Positions 1 through 6,176 of a stretch of 10,907 nucleotides of DNA are shown here, piece by piece. The first letter of the stretch is position 1. Every line of letters starts with the position of its first letter. This DNA is from Candidatus Pygmaiobacter gallistercoris. GTDB taxonomy: Bacteria > Bacillota > Clostridia > Oscillospirales > Ruminococcaceae. The stretch spans positions 1 to 10,907 of the forward strand of contig DXIA01000197.1 of NCBI GenBank assembly GCA_019113125.1. Direction: 5' to 3'. A program made the translations under genes and the position numbers. The notes beneath the pieces were generated by a model. That model saw nothing but the letters and a program-made list of their open reading frames with translations. It had not been told where the DNA came from and did no database searches.

Positions 1-23
1 TGATTGACGGTACAAGACAGTTG

Positions 24-64
24 AAAAAACAGGCAATACCCCTCGCGGTATTGCCTGTTTTTTT
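24..64 (+). terminator. Intrinsic terminator of an upstream operon outside the window
   Basis: A perfect inverted repeat pairs 24-40 with 47-63 (A6 CAGGCAATACC against GGTATTGCCTG T6) around a 6-nt loop, followed by a run of seven T. The A6 on the left side means it could also stop transcripts arriving from the right. No reading frame ending to its left can be identified in the 23 bases available. Confidence 0.9.
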
Positions 65-98
65 GCAAAACGGTCTTTTTGTTTCATTTTATGTCGGA

Positions 99-127
99 TT
101 GTCTCATTTTTGTGATAAACTTGTAAG
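99..127 (+). promoter_or_regulatory. Possible sigma-A type promoter for the surface-protein operon
   Basis: TTGTCT (99-104) and TGTAAG (122-127) each match 4 of 6 consensus positions and are 17 nt apart, in an AT-rich stretch that stands out from the GC-rich surroundings. The expected start is near 134, giving a leader of about 48 nt before the gene at 182. TGTGATAAA at 111-119 is an alternative extended -10 element. The match is modest and rests on position and spacing. Confidence 0.35.
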
Positions 128-181
128 AGAAACCAAAACTGTGTCGTTCTTATGGTACCAAACGAAACGGGAGGTGCGGCG

Positions 182-1510
182 ATGAAACGAATGTTCAGCC
201 TGTTGGCGGCGCTGGTGGTGGTATTCAGCCTCGGCAGCGGCCGGGTGCGGGCGGCGGAGGAGGCGGCGCAGATCACCGCGCGGGTTGCCGACGGCGCCGG
301 CAACCGGCTCGCGGCGCTCGAAGACGCAAACCGCAACAGCAAGCTGCAGCTGACCGGAGATCCTCTCACCGTCACCGGCGACGCGCGGTTTTACGGGGTC
401 TACCTGATCTGGGACCAGCCGCCGGGCAACTGGTCCGCCACCGCTGACGGCAGGGCTGTTTCGGGCGGCGGTGAGGGCTTTCTGCACGAGTATGTTCCGC
501 TGCCCGAGGGCTGTGACAGCTTTGTCCTTACCCCGCAGCCCGGCGCGCTCTGCTGCGACATCTATCTGTTTGGTGCGGGAGATCCGCCAAGCTGGGTCCA
601 GATCTGGCAGCCGCCGCTCAAGGATGCCGATCTTTTGCTGCTGCCCACCCATGCCGATGACGAGCATCTCTATTTCGGCGGCACGATGCCGCTCTATGCC
701 GGCGAGCTGCAAAAAAAGGTGCAGGTGGTCTACTTCACCCACCACTGGGCGGAACCCTACCGCCCCCACGAGCTGCTGGATGGCCTGTGGACGGTCGGGG
801 TGACCGCCTATCCGGTCTTCTCCGACTTTGTCGACCGGTACGCCGGCACCATCGACCAGGCCCGGGCAATGGTCGACGAGCAGCAGGCGATCGCGTTCCA
901 GGTCGAGCAGCTGCGCCGGTTCAAGCCGGAGGTGGTGGTCGGGCAGGATGTGAATGGGGAGTACGGCCACGGGATGCACCAGTACAACGTCTACACGCTG
1001 CAGCGGGCGCTGGAGCTCTCAGCCGACCCGACCCAGTTCCCCGAGAGCGCCGACCGGTACGGCGTCTGGGAGGTGCCGAAGACCTATCTGCACCTCTATC
1101 CCGAGAATCCCGTCACGATGGATTGGAACCAGCCGCTCGCGCGGTTTGGCGGCAAAACCGCCCTTGAGATGGCAAAACTGGGATTTGCCGAGCACCGGTC
1201 CCAGCAGACCTATTTCAAGGTGGAGGACTTCGGCCCCTACGACTGCCGGCAGTTCGGGCTCTACCGCAGCACCGTCGGTCCGGATCTGCAGGGCGGAGAT
1301 TTCTTTGAGAATCTCGCCGCGCAGGATTATTCCGACTATGTCGCCCCGACCCCCACGCCGGATCCGACGCCGCAGCCCACCCCGGCACCGACCCCACAGC
1401 CGGAGGAGACGCAAAAGAGCCCCGGCTGGGGGCTCCCGGCGGCCGCCGCAGCGGTGGTTTTGGGCCTTGCGGTGACGGTGGCGGTCTTTTTGAAGAGAAT
1501 CAAAAGATAA
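182..1510 (+). CDS. Exported PIG-L family deacetylase with Pro/Thr stalk and C-terminal membrane anchor
   Basis: This is a 442-residue protein of the PIG-L/LmbE family, zinc-dependent enzymes that remove N-acetyl groups from GlcNAc-type sugars. The start at 182 is chosen over the in-frame ATG at 152 because GGGAGG (169-174) lies 7 nt ahead of it and it opens a clear signal peptide (residues 1-24, hydrophobic core LLAALVVVF, cleavage after VRA). Residues 156-161, THADDE, correspond to the family's PHPDDE metal and catalytic motif. GHGMH at 262-266 corresponds to the downstream GxHxxH metal motif. Residues 388-408 are a PTP-repeat stalk, followed by a membrane helix (about 417-436) and a KRIKR tail, so the enzyme is probably tethered outside the cell. 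The roughly 130 residues before the motif are an unassigned, beta-rich looking domain. Substrate is not determinable. It is the first gene of a three-gene operon, with 33 nt before the next gene. Confidence 0.85.
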   Translation: MKRMFSLLAALVVVFSLGSGRVRAAEEAAQITARVADGAGNRLAALEDANRNSKLQLTGDPLTVTGDARFYGVYLIWDQPPGNWSATADGRAVSGGGEGFLHEYVPLPEGCDSFVLTPQPGALCCDIYLFGAGDPPSWVQIWQPPLKDADLLLLPTHADDEHLYFGGTMPLYAGELQKKVQVVYFTHHWAEPYRPHELLDGLWTVGVTAYPVFSDFVDRYAGTIDQARAMVDEQQAIAFQVEQLRRFKPEVVVGQDVNGEYGHGMHQYNVYTLQRALELSADPTQFPESADRYGVWEVPKTYLHLYPENPVTMDWNQPLARFGGKTALEMAKLGFAEHRSQQTYFKVEDFGPYDCRQFGLYRSTVGPDLQGGDFFENLAAQDYSDYVAPTPTPDPTPQPTPAPTPQPEETQKSPGWGLPAAAAAVVLGLAVTVAVFLKRIKR

Positions 1511-1543
1511 GTCTGTCTGCCCTGCAGCAGAAGGAGAGGCACG

Positions 1544-2605
1544 ATGAACGGACAAAATCAGGATAAAATGATCTGGAAGGCGGAGGGGACGGCGGTCCCG
1601 GCACCCTCCCATGCGGCGAAGAGGCCGCACCGGCGCCGGCGGCACCCGGTGCGGGGATTCTTTGCGGTGCTGGGCAGCCTGCTCGCCCTGATCGCAATCG
1701 CCTTTTTCGGGGCGACTACCATCATCTGTCGGGGTCCGTCCCCGGCGGCGCGGGACCTCTTTGTCAACACCGTGATGGAGACCAGCGCGGCGAAGTTCCT
1801 CGCCCGGATCTATTTCTCGGAGGAGGAGATCGCCGCCATCCGGGCCCGCAACGCGGTGATCGACGAAAATGTGGTGACCGAGACGGTGGACTTCGAGGAG
1901 ACAAAGTCGGACGGCGAGACGCCGGAGTTTGAACTGGTCGACGTCTCGGGACCGACCTTCAAGGGAAAGATGCTGATCGTGCGGGATCCCGCACGGGTCT
2001 CCCTCGCGGTCGCGCCGGTCTTTGACCCCGACGTCGCCGGGCTGCGGGTGGAGGAGTACGCCGAACAGAACGGGGCGATCGCCGCGATCAACGGCGGCGG
2101 ATTTCTCGACGAGGGCGGGGTCGGCAAGGGCGGTATGCCGCTCGGGCTGGTCATCAAGGACGGCAAGCTGCTCAGCGGCGGCAAAAATACCAAGGGCTCG
2201 ATCGTCGGGTTCGACAACGAGAACCATCTCATCGTCGGCACCCTCACCGGCGCCGAGTGCCTCGAGCGGGGGATCCGGGATGCGGTCTCCTTCGGCCCCG
2301 CCTTTATCGTCAACGGCGAGCCGATGGATGTCGCCGGTTCGGGCGGCGGGCTCAACCCCCGCACCGTTCTCGGCCAGCGGGCGGACGGTGCGGTGCTGAT
2401 GCTGGTCATCGACGGCCGGCAGGCGCACAGCATCGGCGCGACCTACAAGGACTGCATCGACGTCATGCTGGAGTACGGCGCGGTCAACGCGGGCAACCTC
2501 GACGGCGGTTCCTCCAGCATGCTGGTCTACGAGGGCAAGGTGCAGAATGTCTGCGCCTCCCTCTACGGGTCCCGCGCACTGCCCACCGCCTTTATCGTCA
2601 AATAG
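1544..2605 (+). CDS. Membrane-anchored phosphodiester glycosidase (NAGPA domain) family protein
   Basis: This is a 353-residue protein with a basic cytoplasmic segment (26-38), one membrane helix (about 39-61) and an extracellular C-terminal NAGPA domain (Pfam PF09992). Family hallmarks are AINGGGF (181-187), NPRTVLGQ (271-278) and the signature NLDGGSSS (318-325). The eukaryotic member removes GlcNAc from a GlcNAc-1-phosphodiester on mannose-6-phosphate. Bacterial members are often labelled exopolysaccharide biosynthesis proteins and are thought to act on sugar-phosphodiester links in surface polymers. An AAGGAGAGG ribosome binding site (1531-1537 region) precedes the ATG. Its place between a sugar deacetylase and another anchored protein, with 33-nt and 15-nt gaps, suggests joint action on one surface polymer; that is inference. 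Fold assignment is secure, substrate unknown. Confidence 0.88.
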   Translation: MNGQNQDKMIWKAEGTAVPAPSHAAKRPHRRRRHPVRGFFAVLGSLLALIAIAFFGATTIICRGPSPAARDLFVNTVMETSAAKFLARIYFSEEEIAAIRARNAVIDENVVTETVDFEETKSDGETPEFELVDVSGPTFKGKMLIVRDPARVSLAVAPVFDPDVAGLRVEEYAEQNGAIAAINGGGFLDEGGVGKGGMPLGLVIKDGKLLSGGKNTKGSIVGFDNENHLIVGTLTGAECLERGIRDAVSFGPAFIVNGEPMDVAGSGGGLNPRTVLGQRADGAVLMLVIDGRQAHSIGATYKDCIDVMLEYGAVNAGNLDGGSSSMLVYEGKVQNVCASLYGSRALPTAFIVK

Positions 2606-2620
2606 CAGGGAGAGGATCGG

Positions 2621-3658
2621 ATGAAAACAACAAACAGGTTTCGGATTGCGCTGGCCGTCTTCTGGCTGGTCTCCCTCGCGGCGATCGCGGTGGGGCTGGG
2701 CTGGCTCTGGTTCCGGCTGGAGGCCTATGAGAACGCCACCCCCGAGGCGGCGGTGCGGCAGTATCTGTCGGATCTGCGGCAGGGCCGGTGGGAACAGCTT
2801 GCAGCCGGCTCGGATTTTACCCCGACCGAACTGGTCACAGAGCAGGATTACATCGCATTTTTGCAGCAGACCTACAAGGAGCTGCCGGAGGACACCGCAC
2901 TGGTGCGCACCGGTGAGGAGGGCGGCAGCATCTACCAGCTGCAGGACAAGGCGGGCAACAAGATCGCGGCGCTGAAACTCACCGCCGCGCCGGCGGGGGA
3001 GAAGTATGCCTACCGGGTGCAGACCCGCACGACCACCCTTGATCCGGTCGAGGTCGAGGCGCCGGCGGGGGTGCAGGTGCTGCTCGGCGGCCGGCCGCTG
3101 CCCGAGGCGGCGGTGCGGGAGACGGTGACCGCACCGGGATATGAGCAGCTGCCCGACGGCATCGCGGCGCCCCAGCTGGTGCGGTACGAGCTCGAGGGGC
3201 TGCTGCAGCAGCCCCAGCTGACGGCGCAGGACGGCTATCAGGTCAGCACCGTCAAAAAGGGCAAACAGACGATCTACGAGGTGACCGGCGTCCCGTCGGC
3301 GGCGCAGCAGCAGGAGTACCGCGCGCTGGCCGAAAAGGCCGCGAAGACCTACGCGGCCTTTGTCACCCAGGATGCGGGGCGGGGCGAACTCAACGCGCTG
3401 CTGCTGCCCGGCACGTCGTTTTACAAGGCGATCCAGCAGTTCTACAACGGCTGGTATGTCGAGCACACCGGTCACGAGTACCGCAACCTCGACTGCAGCG
3501 AGCTCGAGCTGGTCTCGGACGACGCGTTTTCGGCGAAGATCTCCTTTGACTATGTCATCCTGCGGGGCAGCAGGGAATATCTCTATCCGAGCAGCTACCG
3601 ACTGTTCTTCCTCAACGCCGGCGGGGGCTGGAAACTCGCACGCCTCGACACCCTGTAA
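2621..3658 (+). CDS. Membrane-anchored protein of unknown function with NTF2-like C-terminal domain
   Basis: I do not recognise a named family with certainty. The 345-residue product has an N-terminal membrane helix (about 9-31) and a large extracellular part. Residues 40-95 have a helical 'AVRQYLSDLRQGRWEQL' character typical of DUF4878/NTF2-like entries. Residues 135-160 look like a short beta repeat ending in VQVLLGGRPLPE, as in PEGA or TcaA-type surface proteins. Residues 230-345 resemble a second NTF2-like fold, with the helix YRALAEKAAKTYAAFV and a final strand pair ending in WKLARLDTL. A GGGAGAGG ribosome binding site precedes the ATG. It lies 15 nt after the glycosidase gene and is the last gene of the operon. 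No terminator separates it from the cysS promoter, which begins 5 nt after its stop codon. A binding or scaffold role is a guess. Confidence 0.8.
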   Translation: MKTTNRFRIALAVFWLVSLAAIAVGLGWLWFRLEAYENATPEAAVRQYLSDLRQGRWEQLAAGSDFTPTELVTEQDYIAFLQQTYKELPEDTALVRTGEEGGSIYQLQDKAGNKIAALKLTAAPAGEKYAYRVQTRTTTLDPVEVEAPAGVQVLLGGRPLPEAAVRETVTAPGYEQLPDGIAAPQLVRYELEGLLQQPQLTAQDGYQVSTVKKGKQTIYEVTGVPSAAQQQEYRALAEKAAKTYAAFVTQDAGRGELNALLLPGTSFYKAIQQFYNGWYVEHTGHEYRNLDCSELELVSDDAFSAKISFDYVILRGSREYLYPSSYRLFFLNAGGGWKLARLDTL

Positions 3659-3663
3659 GGGGT

Positions 3664-3692
3664 TTGACGGGCCGGATAAAACCTGATATAAT
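3664..3692 (+). promoter_or_regulatory. Strong sigma-A promoter of the cysS T-box transcript
   Basis: TTGACG (3664-3669, 5 of 6) and TATAAT (3687-3692, 6 of 6) are separated by exactly 17 nt. TG at 3684-3685 adds an extended -10 element. Transcription should start near 3699, immediately before the T-box leader. It begins 5 nt after the stop codon of the preceding gene. Confidence 0.92.
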
Positions 3693-3698
3693 GGGCAC

Positions 3699-3992
3699 AC
3701 AATAACCAGATGCGATGGCGCGCACCCTTTGCGCGCCGGCACCGGGAGAAGTAACGGTGACGAGGGCAGACAGAGAGGGTGCGCGGGGCGGAAAAAACCG
3801 CCCGGCTGGGAGCGCGCCTTGCCGGACCGCCGCGAAATGCACCCGGCAGCACGGGCGGCGAGCGGAGAAGATCCGGGTAGCCGTCTGCGGCCGCCCCCGT
3901 TACCAAGGGCTAAGAGTAAAAAAACCGAAGTGGAACCGCGGTGTACCCATCGCCTTCGCCTGTCCCCAAGGGACGGGCGGGGGCGTTTTTTT
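3699..3992 (+). promoter_or_regulatory. Cysteine-specific T-box riboswitch (leader of cysS)
   Basis: T-box leaders read uncharged tRNA and then allow transcription of the downstream gene. Stem I elements visible here: base helix CCGGG (3742-3746) with CCCGG (3842-3846); AGTA of the specifier loop (3750-3753); specifier UGC (Cys) at 3838-3840 in the context GAA-A-UGC-ACC; apical CAGAGAG (3771-3777) opposite GGCTGGGAG (3804-3812); and the distal arm 3778-3784/3812-3818 capped by 3786-3791/3798-3803 around six A. A further helix pairs 3851-3859 with 3890-3900, with two bulged C. The antiterminator is CGAAG (3926-3930) with CTTCG (3954-3958), the 7-nt bulge UGGAACC (3931-3937), and GCG (3938-3940) with CGC (3951-3953). 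The bulge reads UGGA, complementary to UCCA, and tRNA-Cys carries discriminator U. Specifier, discriminator and downstream gene therefore agree. Confidence 0.96.
3951..3992 (+). terminator. T-box regulatory terminator
   Basis: A 16-bp helix (3951-3966 with 3970-3985, several G-U pairs) is followed by seven T (3986-3992). Its left arm contains CGCCTTCG (3951-3958), the same bases needed for the antiterminator, so the two structures exclude each other. It should form when tRNA-Cys is charged. Confidence 0.93.
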
Positions 3993-4031
3993 GCGCCCGG
4001 TCTTCGGCAGCTTTGAAAGGAAATGAGAAGA

Positions 4032-5423
4032 ATGGAACACATGAAGATCTTCAACACGATGACAAGGCAGAAGGAGGAGTTCATCCCGCTCAAGGAGGGG
4101 GAGTACCGGATCTATGTCTGCGGCCCGACCGTCTACAACTTCATCCACATGGGCAACGCGCGGCCGGTCTGCGTCTTCGACACGCTGCGCCGGTATCTCG
4201 AGTACCGCGGCAATCGGGTGCTGTATGTCTCCAATATCACCGACATCGACGACAAGATCATCAAGAAGGCGAACGAGGAGGGGACCACCTATGATGTGAT
4301 CGCCCGGCGGTACGAGGAGGAGTACTTCAAGGACTGCCGCGGGCTGAACGTCAAGCCGGCGACCGCCTATCCCCGCGCGACCGAGCACATCGATGAGATC
4401 CAGGCGATCATCAAGGACCTGATCGAGAAGGGGTATGCCTATCCGGTCGAGAACGGGGACGTCTACTTCCGCACCCGCAAGGACAAGAACTACGGCAAGC
4501 TGTCCCACCAGCCGATCGAGGACCTCGAGAGCGGCGCCCGGATCGCGGTCGGCGAGCTCAAGGAGGACCCGCTCGACTTCGCGGTCTGGAAGGGCTCGAA
4601 ACCCGGCGAGCCGGCCTGGGATTCCCCCTGGGGACCGGGACGGCCGGGCTGGCACATCGAGTGCTCGGCGATGGCGCGGCGGCATCTGGGCAACACCATC
4701 GACCTGCACTGCGGCGGGGTGGACCTGGTCTTCCCCCACCACGAGAACGAGATCGCCCAGTCGGAGTGCGCCAACGGCTGCACCTTTGCCCGGTATTGGA
4801 TGCACAACGGTTTTTTGAACATCGACAACCGCAAGATGAGCAAGAGCCTGAACAACTTCTTCACGGTGCGGGACGTCGCGGCCGAGGTCGGGTATGAGCC
4901 GATCCGGTTCTTCCTGCTCAGTGGTCATTACCGCAGCCCGCTCAACTACACCCGCGAGGTGGTCGAGAGCTGCAAGGCGAGCCTCGAGCGGCTGTATACC
5001 TGCCGGGACAACCTCGACTTTGCGATCGCCCACGCCGAGAGCAGCGGCACCGAGCTGACCGAAAAGGCCGCTGCGGCGCAGCGCAAGTTCATCGAGGCGA
5101 TGGATGACGACCTCAACACCGCCGACGCGATCGCCGCCGTCTTCGAGCTGGCGCGGGAGATCAACACCCTGTCGGCCACCTCCTCCCGTGAGACGCTGGA
5201 AGGGGCGGCGAAGACCTTCGACGAGCTGACCGGGGTGCTCGGGCTGCTCTACAACCGCGAGAAGGATGAGATCCCCGACAAGGTCAAGCAGCTCGCCGAG
5301 GAGCGGGCGGCCGCGCGCAAGGAGAAGAACTGGGCCCGCGCCGACGCGATCCGGGATGAGCTGGCCGGGATGGGCTATGTGGTGGAGGACACCGCGAACG
5401 GCCCGAAGATCGTCAAGAAATAA
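4032..5423 (+). CDS. cysS: Cysteinyl-tRNA synthetase
   Basis: This class I aminoacyl-tRNA synthetase attaches cysteine to tRNA-Cys in the cytoplasm. The protein is 463 residues, close to the usual 460-470. It shows the HIGH-type motif HMGN (39-42), the KMSKS loop (268-272), and zinc ligands C30, C211, H236 and E240, which line up with the E. coli set at a constant offset of two. The C-terminal third (about 310-463) is the helical DALR-type anticodon-binding region. Three in-frame ATGs exist (4023, 4032, 4041). 4032 is preferred because AAAGGA (4017-4021 region) sits about 10 nt ahead, whereas it is only about 2 nt from 4023. 4041 would give the common MKIFNT start but has a weaker site. Expression is controlled by the cysteine T-box upstream. 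rqcP follows 15 nt later. Confidence 0.97.
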   Translation: MEHMKIFNTMTRQKEEFIPLKEGEYRIYVCGPTVYNFIHMGNARPVCVFDTLRRYLEYRGNRVLYVSNITDIDDKIIKKANEEGTTYDVIARRYEEEYFKDCRGLNVKPATAYPRATEHIDEIQAIIKDLIEKGYAYPVENGDVYFRTRKDKNYGKLSHQPIEDLESGARIAVGELKEDPLDFAVWKGSKPGEPAWDSPWGPGRPGWHIECSAMARRHLGNTIDLHCGGVDLVFPHHENEIAQSECANGCTFARYWMHNGFLNIDNRKMSKSLNNFFTVRDVAAEVGYEPIRFFLLSGHYRSPLNYTREVVESCKASLERLYTCRDNLDFAIAHAESSGTELTEKAAAAQRKFIEAMDDDLNTADAIAAVFELAREINTLSATSSRETLEGAAKTFDELTGVLGLLYNREKDEIPDKVKQLAEERAAARKEKNWARADAIRDELAGMGYVVEDTANGPKIVKK

Positions 5424-5438
5424 CGGAGAGAAAAAACC

Positions 5439-5684
5439 ATGCGAATCGACAAATATCTCAAGGTGTCCCGCCTGATCAAGCGGCGCACCGTCGCCAACGA
5501 GGTGGCGGACGCCGGCCGGATCACCGTCAACGGCCGGCCGGTCAAGGCGAGCTATTCGGTCAAGGAGGGGGACATCATCGAGGTGCAGTTCGGGCCGAAA
5601 CCACTGCGGGTCAAGGTGACCAGCGTGGAACAGCCCTCCGGCAAGGATCTTGCCCGGGAGATGTACCTCGTACTGGAGGATTGA
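5439..5684 (+). CDS. rqcP: S4-domain RNA-binding protein RqcP (YabO)
   Basis: This 81-residue protein consists almost entirely of an S4 RNA-binding domain: residues 1-60 run MRIDKYLKVSRLIKRR, then VAD-AGRITVNGRPVKAS, then VKEGDIIEVQFG. B. subtilis RqcP (YabO) is of the same size and works with RqcH at the 50S subunit in ribosome quality control, aiding alanine tailing of stalled nascent chains. The Hsp15 family is a related alternative, but the position just before yabP-yabQ-divIC-yabR matches the B. subtilis yabO locus. GGAGAG (5425-5430) lies 8 nt ahead of the ATG. It sits 15 nt after cysS and ahead of a strong terminator, so it most likely shares the T-box transcript rather than the yabP transcript. 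Confidence 0.9.
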   Translation: MRIDKYLKVSRLIKRRTVANEVADAGRITVNGRPVKASYSVKEGDIIEVQFGPKPLRVKVTSVEQPSGKDLAREMYLVLED

Positions 5685-5703
5685 CTGCGAAGAGCGCAGC
5701 AGA

Positions 5704-5740
5704 GGCGGCGGGCCCAAAACGGGCCCGCCGCCCTTTTTTT
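5704..5740 (+). terminator. Strong intrinsic terminator closing the cysS-rqcP operon
   Basis: A perfect 12-bp GC helix pairs GGCGGCGGGCCC (5704-5715) with GGGCCCGCCGCC (5721-5732) around the loop AAAAC, followed by seven T (5734-5740). A smaller hairpin, CTGCG with CGCAG (5685-5699), directly follows the rqcP stop codon. Confidence 0.95.
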
Positions 5741-5768
5741 CATAAAACGGCTGCGGGGGGCATACCAT
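5739..5768 (+). promoter_or_regulatory. Candidate sigma-E (mother-cell) promoter of yabP-yabQ
   Basis: CATACCAT (5761-5768) matches the sigma-E -10 consensus CATACAMT at 7 of 8 positions. TTCATAAAA (5739-5747) gives a -35 region resembling the KMATATT pattern, with a 13-nt spacer. It lies just after the rqcP terminator and about 80 nt before yabP, which in B. subtilis is a mother-cell gene. Assignment is by motif only. Confidence 0.6.
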
Positions 5769-5849
5769 AAAAGAGGACACAGAGCAGGCCACAGAACAAA
5801 CGCAAAAGCGGACGCGCAATCGCACGCACCGCGGAAAGGAAACAACAAA

Positions 5850-6176
5850 ATGACCCAGCAGCCGCAGAAGACCTTCTACCGCGCGTCGGGGGAAACCCCG
5901 CCGACGCCGCAGCACCAGCCGGTGCGACACAATCTGATCGTCGAGAACCGATCCTCCCTCACCGCGACCGGCATCCGGCAGGTGATCTCCTATGACGAGT
6001 ACACCGCGACGGTGCTGACCGACCTTGGAACTCTGATTATCGGGGGCAAGAACCTCAAGGTCAGCGAGCTCTCCTGCCAGAGTGGAGAGCTCAAGGTCAG
6101 CGGGGAGATCGAGTACATCCAGTATGAGGAGCGCAGAGAGAAAAAGGGCGGGTTTCTCGGCCGCCTGACCCGCTGA
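5850..6176 (+). CDS. yabP: Sporulation protein YabP
   Basis: This 108-residue protein belongs to the YabP family (Pfam PF07873), made in the mother cell during sporulation. The family core is residues 26-93: RHNLIVENRSSLTATGI, then ISYDEYTATVLTDLGTLIIGG, then the KNLKVSELS and GELKVSGEIEYIQYEE strands. The first 25 residues (Gln/Pro rich) look like a disordered extension. There is no signal peptide or membrane helix. GGAAAGGA (5833-5840) lies 9 nt before the ATG. Its stop codon overlaps the yabQ start by one base (TGATG), so the two are translationally coupled. A candidate sigma-E promoter lies upstream. Its biochemical role is not established in the family. Confidence 0.94.
   Translation: MTQQPQKTFYRASGETPPTPQHQPVRHNLIVENRSSLTATGIRQVISYDEYTATVLTDLGTLIIGGKNLKVSELSCQSGELKVSGEIEYIQYEERREKKGGFLGRLTR

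Noticed and set aside
1-23. End of a coding region or tRNA at the left edge
   Set aside because: Stop triplets occur in two frames within the first 24 bases and no tRNA-like pairing is visible. The piece is too short to assign.
152-181. Upstream ATG at 152 as start of the PIG-L gene
   Set aside because: It has no ribosome binding site and would put ten polar residues ahead of a clear signal peptide. The ATG at 182 has GGGAGG 7 nt upstream.
1343-1408. Pro/Thr repeat region as a possible DNA tandem repeat or phase-variable tract
   Set aside because: The repetition is in the protein (PTP units) with varied codons. There is no exact DNA unit that could slip.
1019-4093. Minus-strand open frame of about 1,000 codons opposite the surface operon and T-box
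   Set aside because: It runs antisense through three well-supported genes and a structured leader. Its product is Arg/Pro/Leu-rich without any recognisable domain, and such frames are common opposite GC-rich genes with G/C third positions.
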